64,000 bases of DNA from Romanomermis culicivorax (Eukaryota; Nematoda; Enoplea; Mermithida; Mermithidae), in the NCBI GenBank assembly GCA_963922205.1, contig CAWUHX010000092.1:930001-994000 (forward strand). Direction: 5' to 3'. Position numbers and translations under genes: made by a program. This document shows positions 36,401-45,400 of the stretch, in pieces; within the stretch, counting starts at the first letter, position 1; each line of letters starts with the position of its first letter. Under the pieces are notes generated by a model that did not search any database, was not told where the DNA came from, and saw only the letters and a program-made list of their open reading frames with translations.

Positions 36401-37278
36401 TACCAAGTGGAGCGAGCAACACGGACCATCAACAGTCATCTTACTGTAGTGCACGTCAGTACGCGTGCACTGGCTCTCTCCTTGTGCATTGTCTTGTGTG
36501 TTTTTATAATGTAAGCCCCATTAGTTATCTTCTTGTACTCGTTGCCTCCCTGCACGCCCTTGTTTGTTTTTCTTCCCAGTGCGTGGGAGTGAATCGTTTG
36601 TATTCTCGCCCCGTCCCGTTTGTAAGTAAGTGTTTTTCATTAGGTAAGATAAAATTAGAAAGGTTTTTCCTTTCCAGTTTTCATCTAATTTGGGAGACAA
36701 TTAAGGAAGCGACTTTTTTCCTTAATTGTTAGGGTAATTGGTGTCGGGTCTAAGTACTACTAAGTAAGTTCATCGGGTAAGCGTGGGCGTGGGAAATACG
36801 TACATTAAGGACGAATCCTGGGATCCCAATCCTGCTTGAGACTCAAAACCCCGACGCACATGCAAATAGAACACGAACACCTAACACAAAATTCACCAAT
36901 TTTCACTAAAAATAAGATTTTGTACCTATTGAACGCCATCAAATGGGCGACGGCCAGGCACGACGTCCAACCGAATCCGACAATTGCGGCCGACGTGTTA
37001 TTGATCCAGAAACCATGGTAGTTCGTCAATGTCAGCGTACCACCGACGATACTGTTGAAAAAAATTTGGAAAACGTCCGTCACACCGATGTGGATGGCTA
37101 TGCGGAAAAATGACGATTCTTTCAACGTACTATCGGTTAACATAATTTGAATGCAAATGAAGTAGGGGACGAGCAAAGCGATAGCCGACAATATGTAGAT
37201 TGTGCCCACGACGGGGTCGATGATCGGGCTCCAAGTGTGATTTAAGCTTTTATATAAAAGGCCAGGATCGTCTTCCAT
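21439..37278 (-). CDS. Nematode 7TM chemoreceptor-like GPCR B, paralogue of A
   Basis: Exons 36926-37278, 24829-25108, 24557-24774 and 21439-21574 join in frame to 328 aa, stop TGA. The first three exon lengths (353, 280, 218 nt) and all intron phases are identical to receptor A, so the two arose by tandem duplication. It starts [16 protein letters not shown] and keeps the NHT sequon, the AFNR motif at the end of TM3, [14 protein letters not shown] before TM6 and NSFVHIAIN at TM7. The C-terminal tail diverges from A, still rich in Thr/Ser. All borders are GT-AG. Intron 1 is 11.8 kb because of a Ty3/Gypsy insertion plus MITEs, but coding sequence is intact. Ligand and cell type cannot be read from sequence; a chemosensory role is inference from the family. 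Confidence 0.82.
21575..22622. other. Receptor B intron 3, proximal part
   Basis: About 1 kb of AT-rich intron with no recognised repeat or exon. Confidence 0.4.
22623..23281 (+). mobile_element. MITE family F, copy 2, split by tRNA-like repeats
   Basis: The left half (22623-22750) starts TAGCCTGTTTTTTATAAAATG and contains AAGTGACACAAATCAGTACTG. The right half (23178-23281) matches the other end of the family (TTAGAAGCATTTCATGGAAAACA). The halves are separated by about 425 bp of tandem tRNA-derived repeats, which therefore inserted into an existing MITE. Confidence 0.75.
22753..23178 (+). repeat. Tandem tRNA-derived (SINE-like) repeats, two units
   Basis: Two units of about 195-210 bp. Each has a GTGGCCAAAGCGGCCAC hairpin, then a tRNA-like part (22822-22896; 23052-23124) with a box A TGGCTCAGTTGG and a box B GGTTCAAGTCC, then a shared tail CTAACTTTTACTGAAGCCCC. 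The D and T arms fold well. The acceptor stem has one mismatch and a wobble, and the anticodon stem has a mismatch with C in place of the invariant U33, so these are not functional tRNAs. They look like a pol III-type SINE or tRNA pseudogene dimer. Confidence 0.72.
23525..23765 (+). repeat. GGAACGG-type 240-bp repeat, copy 1
   Basis: Starts with GGGACGGAACGGAGCGGAATG and ends with GTTCCGTTCCGCTCCGTCAC, i.e. inverted GGAACGG-rich ends around a conserved core (TTTTCAGGCTGAACGTTTCA). A second copy lies at 44645-44878. Probably a small nonautonomous DNA element; target duplication not clear. Confidence 0.65.
25376..25612 (+). pseudogene. Harbinger transposase N-terminal fragment
   Basis: The reading contains [18 protein letters not shown], then [16 protein letters not shown], resembling the DPF-x-YDD start and the following helix of Harbinger transposases and the better fragment at 19851-20129. 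The frame ends after 78 codons with unrelated hydrophobic residues. No DDE motif, so inactive. Confidence 0.5.
25650..26090 (-). pseudogene. Decayed accessory protein of the Harbinger element
   Basis: On the minus strand one frame has [20 protein letters not shown] then [16 protein letters not shown], and another frame further on has a Lys/Glu-rich coiled-coil-like stretch ([19 protein letters not shown]). A stop and a frameshift separate the parts. Low-complexity Ser/Asn plus coiled coil is compatible with the C-terminal half of a Harbinger Myb/SANT-type protein, but no SANT domain is visible, so the assignment rests on position. Confidence 0.35.
26893..27143 (+). mobile_element. MITE family F, copy 3 (intact, 251 bp)
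   Basis: Runs from TATAGTCTGTTTTTTTATAA to GAAAAACAGACTATA, with TA at both outer ends. Internal blocks AAGTGACACAAATCATTACTG and TTTAGAAGCATTTCAAG match the other copies. It lies about 150 bp left of the retrotransposon gag. Confidence 0.8.
27295..28312 (+). pseudogene. gag: Gag region of the retrotransposon (interrupted)
   Basis: The first frame opens [19 protein letters not shown] and runs to a stop at 27613-27615. The same frame then continues to 28062, passing a Pro/Gln-rich stretch. Reading shifts to other frames and a C-x2-H-x4-H-x4-C knuckle-like motif ([15 protein letters not shown]) appears near 28230-28280. This matches the capsid plus atypical zinc knuckle layout of Ty3-type Gag. 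Interrupted at least twice, so not functional. Confidence 0.75.
28655..29380 (+). pseudogene. pro: Retropepsin-like aspartic protease region
   Basis: Contains the active-site signature [12 protein letters not shown] (about 28797-28832) and the second conserved block CIIGTDFL, the flap-side fold of Ty3-type retropepsins, followed by a linker to the polymerase. It is open over 241 codons but separated by stops from the reverse transcriptase frame. The catalytic Asp-Thr-Gly-Ala is intact. Confidence 0.85.
29655..30785 (+). pseudogene. pol: Reverse transcriptase region
   Basis: A 376-codon open stretch with the conserved RT blocks: the [14 protein letters not shown] entry, [16 protein letters not shown] (catalytic Asp of block A), [16 protein letters not shown] and the YIDDIIIFS box carrying the catalytic Asp pair, then FLGHLL. 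It ends in a TGA inside the first RNase H motif (after TDASTTT), which cuts the polyprotein. The RT domain itself looks undamaged. Confidence 0.92.
30760..31110 (+). pseudogene. RNase H region, frameshifted
   Basis: The DAS start (30758 on) is followed by a TGA and a frame change. The second part ([19 protein letters not shown] and [10 protein letters not shown]) continues in another frame until ADFLSR. The acidic residues of the site are still recognisable (DAS, TEC, DHK), but two lesions separate the first from the others. Confidence 0.8.
31500..32217 (+). pseudogene. Integrase region with mutated DDE triad
   Basis: The zinc-binding HHCC part is split by a frame change ([13 protein letters not shown] in one frame, SCKICQ in the next). 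The core reads ATDIV (first Asp), then LLSNQGGCF where family members have SDQG, so the second catalytic Asp is Asn, and MVECFN (catalytic Glu, normally followed by Arg). Function is lost. Confidence 0.85.
32218..36323 (+). other. Long retroelement 3' region with decayed Pro-rich ORFs
   Basis: About 4.1 kb between integrase and polypurine tract. It has many short overlapping readings: Pro/Thr-rich ([17 protein letters not shown] near 33780), basic (33994-34632), and a helical stretch (34554-35353) with [20 protein letters not shown] and [18 protein letters not shown] recognise no domain. From memory, similar strings occur in predicted proteins of Romanomermis culicivorax. It may be a lineage-specific third gene of the element, now broken, or a captured sequence. 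Confidence 0.5.
36324..36338 (+). other. Polypurine tract of the retrotransposon
   Basis: GCAAGGGGGGAGGGG, a purine-only run except for the single C, directly followed by TGTTGTAGTG, where a 3' LTR would begin. This is the expected plus-strand primer site. Confidence 0.7.
36339..36775 (+). repeat. Putative 3' LTR
   Basis: Starts TG directly after the polypurine tract and carries a TATA-like TTTTTATAATG near 36504. The right border is uncertain (a CA lies near 36772). No second copy was seen at the 5' side, so the assignment rests on the polypurine tract and position. Confidence 0.45.
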
Positions 37279-37676
37279 GTCTTGATTACTGTAAAAAGTA
37301 GTTCCCGTTCTTTATATGGTAACTTTTCTGTAAGCCATCTCATAGCATGATTACGTCAAATAGAATTCGTTCAATTCAAATGATCAAAGATGGTTCGAAC
37401 AGCTGACTTTATACAGTAGCACTTACAAGTAATGCACTCTTACAGTCAACTGAAATTAACGTTTTCTATGACGTTGTACGAGTATGTTTCTGTCACGAAA
37501 TTTAGTCGGAAACTGTTCGATGAGATAAGGAACAAAACATGTCTCCTTGAATTAACGATTATCATTGATCTGAAATCTAATGCTGGCTTTTGTTTTTGTA
37601 CGTAACGAACTTCCCATGGAAAGTTAATGTGAATCACTCGAAATTTGAGGGCTAAAATCTTTTCAATAGACTAGCC

Positions 37677-37930
37677 CGTGAAAATAACAAATAAAATGAT
37701 AAAATAGAAAAAAAATTGAAAATCAGAAAAATAACAAGCAAGGCAAATAAGAAATAAAAAAAAAGAAAACGAAACTAACAAAACAGAAATAACAAAACAA
37801 AAATAAAACAAAAATAACAAAACAAAAGTAGCAAAACGAAAATAGCAAAACAAAGATACAGAAACAAAAATTATAAAACAAATATAACAAAAAATGGCAA
37901 AACAAAATAAGAAAACAAAAATAAAAAAAC
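37677..37930 (+). repeat. A-rich simple repeat (AACAAAAATA type)
   Basis: About 250 bp made of irregular AAAACAAAAATAAC units on the plus strand, lacking G for long stretches. The long Phe-rich minus-strand ORFs across it are by-products. It directly precedes the inverted copy of the 100-bp array. Confidence 0.85.
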
Positions 37931-38029
37931 TGTTGATCCCTGTGAGAAACAGGGTTTCCGTGATGTATGGGGCAAAGGGTGTTTGACCTTAGGAAATTTC
38001 CGGAAATGGCGATTTTCAGGAAAAATCGC

Positions 38030-38590
38030 CGGAAATCGCGATTACTTTGCACAAAAAATTGTCCCGGGTGTAAACAAATGTATTTCTGTGATTTTTTGAT
38101 GGGAGTTGTTTTCGACCGCGGGGAGTTCAGTGGTTGCAATCACTTTACACAAAAAGTAACCCGTGTGTGAACAAGTGAGTTTTCGTATTTTTTTGGTAGA
38201 AGGGATTTTCGACCGCGAGGAAATCAATGGATGCGGTTACTTTACACAAAAAAAATTATCCCAATGTGAACAAATGTATTTCTGCAATTTTTTATGGGGG
38301 GGGGAGGGGGTCGGCTGCAGGGAATCCGATGGATTTTTACACAAAAAATTATCCGGGTTGTAAACAAATGAATTCGATAGATGCAGTCCTGTTACACAAC
38401 AAATATCCTGTGTGTAAATGGACGTATTTCCGCGTTTTTTGGGCGAACGGGTTTCTGAGTGAATGCAATATACGCAGTCACTTTACACAAAAAATTGTCC
38501 TGTATGCAAGCAAGGGTATTTCTGTGATTTTTCGTCTGAGGGATTATTGACCATGGAGAATTTAATGGATATAGTGACTTTACACTCTGT
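38030..38590 (-). repeat. About 100-bp tandem array, inverted copy
   Basis: Five to six units with TTTTCGACCGCGGGGA, CAATGGATGCGGTTACTTTAC, ACACAAAAAATTATCC and GTAAACAAATGTATTTCTG blocks. These are the reverse complement of the unit at 9360-9900. The following 38590-38850 also matches, inverted, the sequence at 9100-9350, so both are copies of one dispersed repeat. Confidence 0.75.
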
Positions 38591-38819
38591 TTACAACAAG
38601 TTTTAAGTACGATGAGCTTTACACATCTTTTACTTTTATCAAAAGCGAGAATTTGTAGATTAATTTTTTATTGTTTCTTTTATGTGAAGATAACTAAATT
38701 TAAAACTTCTGTGTGCTTTTATGAAGGTTTTCATGCATGGTTGAGACCCACTAAAAAGAGGTGAACTAGTTTATTAGAAAATGTGTTGATAATGTAAAAA
38801 AAGAAAAATATACTTGCTT

Positions 38820-40500
38820 GGATATTTGCCAAGCTAGAAAAAGGAGTGAACTAGATTTTTCAGAACTTGGGTTAAAGTTGAAAAAATTCAATTTTTGTAA
38901 TATTGGATTTTTATTGTTTCACAATGAAAAATTTTTCATGTCTGTGAAAAATTATATTCTGCAGCTGAGTACATCAACACACTTTCCAACCATATATATG
39001 CATCTCCGAAATTTTGAGGAGGTTACAGGTGGTTAACCCTGGTTTTTTGGCGTTTTTTGAGACAAAAAATTAAAATTGGCCAAAAACCTTTTTCTCATAA
39101 GAAATTTCCCATTTTAAAAACTCTTGGGGTAATTTGTACCCCATGTCCCCCTTTGCACATGTGTGCTTCCAACTACGTTGAACTTTTTTACTAAATTTAG
39201 TGTCAATAAAACAGGAATCGACTGTAGGAAAGTGACACATCAAATCCCACTCAGTTTTTTCTTAGAATTAAATTGATTGTGCAGAATATATTTAATTCAG
39301 CCATTTTAACATACCGTATGGACTCCGTAAGTTTTACTGATTACAAGCCACAAACAAATTTTTTCTCAGAATATAGATACTCGATATCAAGTTATCAGAA
39401 GTGTTTGTTGAAATTATTCAACGAAATAACATCATTCACAGTTTTTGGATTCCAAATTTGCAGAAAGAGCACTTTTTGTGGGATTGCAGACGGGAAGCAA
39501 TTTCACCCATTCCGATTTCGCGCGTCGTGCTTTCAAAAAAGTCGCACTGTTGCTGTGGGAGTGCGAGTAGAGTAGGGGAGGAGAGGGAACCAGATTTTGC
39601 GTACACCCCTGATATAGGTACGACTGAATCAGCAGCTTTTTTTTATGGAATTTGTGTATGCTTCACCTTGTTATCCCATTTGCAGATGGTGTAACCAAGG
39701 CCCAGTTGCACTCAAGGGATCTAAGCTTGAGCTCAAGATAATCTCGAAAAAAGGTGATTCGGTTCGATCTCAAGTTTGGTGTAATCTCAAAGCCATAAGG
39801 ATTATAACGAGCTCAATGTCCAGCTCCAGCTGTCGGGTTGCACTAACATTTTCGCATAATTTTCTTATCTCTAAAACAAATAAACATATAAATGTTTGCT
39901 TTCTCCAAACTCAAACTTAAACGTAAGTATAAGTTAATCCTGAAGTGAGTTTTGGTTCTGCACTGGAAGAAAATAATCTCGACATTGATAACAAATAAAT
40001 AACATAACAAATAAACTCCGAAGCTCAAACTGAAGATCAGCAATTTAATCCCGATGTTGGGATTATCGTCATGTTGGGTTAGTCCAACCAATCTAAGATT
40101 TTTTTATAGTTCTGAAAATTACTGTCTCCTTCAGTATTTTTGAGCTAGAGTGAAAGGCGGGAGTTTTAAATCGATCGGGAGTTAGAATGTCATTGGTTTA
40201 TCATTTCTATACATTTGAGTCAAGTCAGCCATCGGCATCATTGCATATAATTTTCATTAAAAATTTTACCGTAGTTGATGCCAGGGAAAGACACAATTTT
40301 CGAGGCTGCAGAATATAGTTTTTCACAGACATGGAAAATTTTTTAATGCGAAAGAATAAAAATCCAATATTACAAAAAGTGAATTTTGCCAACTTTAAAC
40401 CAAGTTCTCAAAGTTTCCAAAGTCCACTCCCTTTTTCAGCTTGGCAACTATCTAAGCAAGTATATTTTTCTTTTTTCTGCCGCATCTGGACATTTTCTAA
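38820..40500. repeat. Inverted repeat pair 38820-38995 / 40310-40470
   Basis: 38820-38995 (from CCAAGCTAGAAAAAGGAGTG to ATTATATTCTGCAG) is matched inverted by 40310-40470, with shared GTAATATTGGATTTTTATT and CATGTCTGTGAAAAA. The left half overlaps the flank of the tandem array family. The 1.3-kb interior shows no gene. This could be the two ends of one element or two insertions. Confidence 0.55.
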
Positions 40501-40544
40501 TAAACTAGTAGAATAATGGTTGGTAAGATTTTTAGGTCTATATT

Positions 40545-40757
40545 CCAGAAGGGAGATCAGCGCCATTCTAGAATAAACTCCGAATAAAGTAGGAGTAAGC
40601 CAAGAAATAAATATAGCTGTGATTCCAAAAGGCAGTGTGAATAAGGTTAGAATAAACTAGGAATAAACCCGACATATATTTGTGACTTTATTTTTCTTTT
40701 TTATACTTGTTAGGAGGTGGTATAGGTCCACGGTCCAGAAGGCGGAATAAAGTGAAG
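40545..40757. mobile_element. Internally deleted relative of the Harbinger element
   Basis: Begins AGAAGGGAGATCAGCGCCATTCT and continues GAATAAAGTAGGAGTAAG, closely matching 25145-25330. It ends GGTCCAGAAGGCGGAATAAAG, matching the right end of the element at 25130-26365 in inverted sense. Both ends without an interior suggest a MITE derived from that family. Confidence 0.6.
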
Positions 40758-40904
40758 ACTGGAAATTTGTGAGCGTATTGACCTAATCTTCAACAATTTT
40801 TCGAGTGAAAAATTTTACCGTGAGTTGTATGTAAACGATTTTGACGGCTGTACTGATTTTTGCTACTTTTCTATTTGGAAGCATTGTATAAAAACAGACT
40901 ACAG
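40758..40904 (-). mobile_element. MITE family F, half copy 4
   Basis: GACTGGAAATTTGTGAGCG through AAAAACAGACTACAG, the same right half as copy 1. It lacks the other half and directly abuts the Harbinger-derived MITE. Confidence 0.65.
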
Positions 40905-42439
40905 TCATGACTAAATTGAACCTAGCTGAAAAACGGATATCATATCATTTATTTGATTTCCAACATTGGAAACAGGCAACAACTTAAAAGCTTTATTCCT
41001 ACAGTTGTGATGACGATTATGTTTAAATTTAGTTTTGGAAAATGCATTAGCTAAAAGATATTATATTACTGTTATATTCATTTTCGATACTCTAAAGTAT
41101 GTGGTTGTTTTCTTCAATAAAATAAAGGACATACTTTTCATTTCTGGAGGCCTTTCTGAAGAGACACGTTGTTTTCGTCCGTAATAGATTTTCTCTTCAA
41201 GATCAGTGTTTTTACTATTTCTACTGGTCCCAAAAACTTCTTTTGCCGATTTGCTTAGAAAAGCTACATTTACAACATTATTTATCGACCCAATTTAGTT
41301 TCAGATGATTGCAAACAAGCACTGTAACACATGTCTACAACACGACAAGCTTTATTCTTTTTAGTTTAGCAGCATCGCATTGATTCGTACTCTTGATCAC
41401 AGATTGTGAGAATTATACAGCAGGTATTGACAGGTTGATAGACTTTTCGAATTAGGTATTCAAAAACTGGACATGGAATACCGATGGAATGTAGAAGTTA
41501 GAACCTCATTCAACAGCATTAAAATGAATTTTCATTGTATATAGTTTCCTCTGAGAACGTGGAGAAGATTAGCATGCCAACATGATACAAACTGGAGGAA
41601 AGATAAAAAACGAAAGTTTGTCATCTGCCCACGAATTTCTTTGGATTCGGTGACTTATATGAAAATAAATAGGCTATAGGAACGGACACTTTGTCTAACA
41701 GGAGATGAAATGGTTGACCATATTGCTGCATGTACATCAACGATAAACAATGATTTGAATTCACAATACACCATTGGCAATTCCAAATTATTTATTAAGC
41801 ATCTTTATACTATGCGAGAATTGTTTTAGATAATGTTAATTGGTTCAATAAAATACTATATCTGCCAAGGGCATCTTTCTCATTCAACAAACCTAGAAAC
41901 AACCCGAAACAGAGGAGTTAGGGAATTTTATGGTTGATTGTCATGCAAAGTCTCTTCAATTGACACTGACAGTTAATTTCGCTTTCTATCATGAGGTTGC
42001 CCCCAGTGAAAAGCCTCAAAACGACATGAGGTGTGAAAATTTGATTCTATTTTCTTTTCTTGTCATTTTAGGTTCAATTTCTCTCACCAGTTTGCACAAG
42101 ATTAATTGGATTCAGCCTGACATCTAATGAACAGATAAAACAGCAGAATAAAACAGCCATATCTGAAAATCACCTTTAAAATAGTGTCAGCTTCGCAGAA
42201 GTCATGCTTGACCTTGACCATCCTTGTTACTAATCCACTTCAGAAAAGCAACAAAGAATGCATTGTCCATCTAACATGCAATGCCAATAAAGTCCAGATT
42301 TACCGTATGAAAAGTTTCATGAAAATTGTAAACGGGTTTATTGTAGAAAAAATTCGAATCACTGGTACAAAGCATTGAGTAAACAATTTTGTGTGAAAAA
42401 TGGAATAAATGAATGATTTCTAAATGTGAAAAGCAATTT
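40905..42439. other. Downstream flank of the chitinase gene
   Basis: No gene or repeat recognised. A minus-strand AATAAA (plus-strand TTTATT at about 42336-42341) lies about 100 nt past the chitinase stop and may be its polyadenylation signal. Confidence 0.4.
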
Positions 42440-45400
42440 TTAAACGACCGCTTTGCAATCGCTTTTGGTGTTGCAATTTTCTCCATCAAAAACTAAAGTC
42501 GCAGGGCAATGCTGCAGGTAGATCGGGTGTTCGGGTATACAAACGTAGTAAGTAGAGCAATCTTTCGGATTGAAAAGATTTCCACTCTTTTTTTGGCATC
42601 CGTCTCTAGCTGGGTCGTAGCTCGGATCGAATTTTTTCGAATTGCTGACCGGCGGCGGAGGTGTCACTGATCTTTTGGCCACGCTTTTCTTGCGATCTTT
42701 GCGACGTTTGTTATTTTTCTTTTTTTTCTCAAGTAACAAAAGCAGTAATACAAAGTACGGATGGTGAAAACAAAAATTTGAGCATTGATGGCACAAAATC
42801 CTTTTCTCTTGGCGTTCATAAATTATACAGTAATCAGTACAAAACGGAATGTGAATACACAAAATATTCCACATTCTCTGTTTAAGACCTTATCATACTT
42901 TGAATTTTCTGTGAAGTTAACTTGGCATAAGGGTGCAAACACTTGTAGCCATATTCGGAACCATTCCTATTATCTGCAGGTCGAACGCTCAGCATGATAA
43001 CCACAGACGTGATTCGGTTGAACATACTCTGAACTTTGGACATCAAAAACAATGTGTTCAAGGTTTAGCTTTGCAGGAAATCAGCAAAACACTAATCAGT
43101 GCACAACTACTAATGATATATTGATGAAATCAAGGTTGAAAGCAGAAATATATTATCAAAGAGCAATCATCTTTCCTCGCAGACATGACGTTTTACAGAT
43201 CAAACATTTGATGTTTGACATTGCTAATTAATGAATCGGTTTAACGAGGCAACTAGAATTGAAAGCATGAAAACTGCAAAGGCAGATTTTGTTCAAATAT
43301 CAACAAATTACACGTTAAGTTCATTTAATCGTTCATAATCTGCAAAATTTTAACATTTTAACCACCGTTTTGATTGAGAGCCGTTAAAGAATGCGAAATT
43401 ATTTAGAATCAAACCTTCATGGTAATCTGATTCAGTTTTCATGGATATTTCACGAAGTTCACGCCTTAAACTTGCCGAATTTGATTTCCGAAGTCAGGAG
43501 TCCACAAAGACCCTTGGTTCAGCATTATTAAACAGCCAGGCTGTGAATTCAACGTGCACGAGGTTCTGGCATTTGCTACGAGAGTAATTTTGCTGTGTGG
43601 AATGCAATAAATCAAAAACTCGAATCCGCAAATCAGCCACTATTTGAACTATGCTAAATACAAGGTAACTAACCATTGGTTGAATATTAGCACTATCAAA
43701 AACTTGCGCCATTTGACTTATGAGTGGATAGGGATGAGGGCTATTTTCGCATAGTTCACCAGAGAAATCGTCCATATCCAATGTCCAGAAAAAAGCACCG
43801 CCGTAGCCTTTTTTCATTAACCATCGCAGCTAGAATATTCACGGGGACTAAATTATATTTTGAACAGTAATGTGACGCTAAAAATATTCCTATCACCTTC
43901 CGTTGGATGCTTGTCTGATCATCGTAACCCGTAAAAGTTGGACCGTCGCGAGTATCACTGTAAACAGCGTAAGGTACTTTTTCATCAGAATCCACCACGA
44001 TATTCTTTTTTCTAATTACGTTGCTACTAATTTTCTGGCAAATCTAAAAAATAAGCACTATTTTCAACGAAGTGTTGCCATAATACTGTACCTTTCACGT
44101 ATTGAAGAATCTTTCGATATTTGAAAAAGACACGATAAATTCGATGCACTGGCTCTTGCTGAATGCAAAATATTCATTTTATGCTATTGTTATCCAACCT
44201 CTATGCAGTAAGCGAAGTTAAGGCCAACATGCATTGGCCTCAATTTGACAGAATATCAGAAGCCACCAATATCGAAGTCAATTTCCTCAATTTGCTCGGG
44301 CGGTTAGAGCATAGGGACAGTGGCCACAAGATCTCCGCTACAAGTCCCTGACGCTCCTCAATTTTAGTGTAATATCAAACGACAGTAAGAAAGCTTTTTT
44401 GTTCGTTTTTTCAAAATATTTTTATAGAAATTCATTGATCCAATTCAAACTGAAACTTTCATGAAAATAGACATAAGACATTCAAAATAGCTTTAACGTC
44501 CTGCATATACGGTAAGAGTCACGTATGTTCTATCATGCAATGAGTACGGTCACGTAAAATTTTAAACAAATCTGAACATGCCCTACTTTATGCGGAAAAA
44601 CTGATGCAGGCGTTTGACGCTTGAAGACTTAAGGGCCATTTATACGTGCCTTTTCCGACGGAACGGAACAGAACGGAATGCAATCGACACAACGTTACCA
44701 AACGAAAGGGAAATTTTCGTTCCGTTCGGTTCGGTTAGAGGTTACCGTCGGTAATTTTCTGAAAAATTGCAGTTATCCTTTCCCGAAAGTGGATTTTCAG
44801 GCTGAACGTTTCAAGCTGTTGGCGACCGGCTCCGTTCCGTTACAAAAGGCAAGTATAAATGATTCTTTACTGGAGATGGAATCTGGCGGAAGTCAGACAG
44901 AATTTTACTTGGGGTCAATAGCTAGTCTACCTGGTGTCAAGATCCCCAGAAACCCACCAAGAACATGTATGGTCATGTCTGAGACTTGAAACCCCTACAT
45001 TACTGTTTTGAATTTTAATCTACTGTGCTATTTTACCGTGGATCTCAGATAAGGTTGGGTTTTTCTGGCACTTGTACACAGGACCGTGCAGACGCTGTTT
45101 ACTCTATTCATGATTGTGTAGCGGGTGACCGACTGTTCCGTCTGGCCGACTGTAGCGGCTGGTCGACCGTAGCTGCTGGCCGACTGTAGCACATGGCCGA
45201 CTGTACCGGGTGGTCGAATTCAATTTGAAATAGTTTATATGTAAGTCGAACCTTATGTAAAACGTTTTTGCACGAAATATGAATAAAATGTTGCTAAATG
45301 TAGGTTTGAATGTACAATATATCATAAAAAATGCAAGAGCGACGGGAAAATATGCTAATCAAGTGCCGAAATATGCCGTTCATAATTTTTTTATTCATCG

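Larger units (their letters stand above)
27295..36775 (+). mobile_element. Decayed Ty3/Gypsy LTR retrotransposon in receptor B intron 1
   Basis: Order gag - protease - reverse transcriptase - RNase H - integrase, diagnostic of Ty3/Gypsy, in the antisense direction to the host gene. A polypurine tract and a putative 3' LTR (from 36339) close the right end. I found no matching 5' LTR left of gag, so the copy is probably 5'-truncated. Several in-frame stops, frame changes and an integrase Asp to Asn change make it inactive. It has a higher C+A content and different codon use from the surrounding AT-rich genome. The 4.1 kb between integrase and polypurine tract is unusually long for this family. 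Confidence 0.93.

Noticed and set aside
37671..38139. Phe/Leu/Cys-rich minus-strand readings
   Set aside because: Produced by the AAAACAAAAATAAC simple repeat; no initiation or domain evidence.
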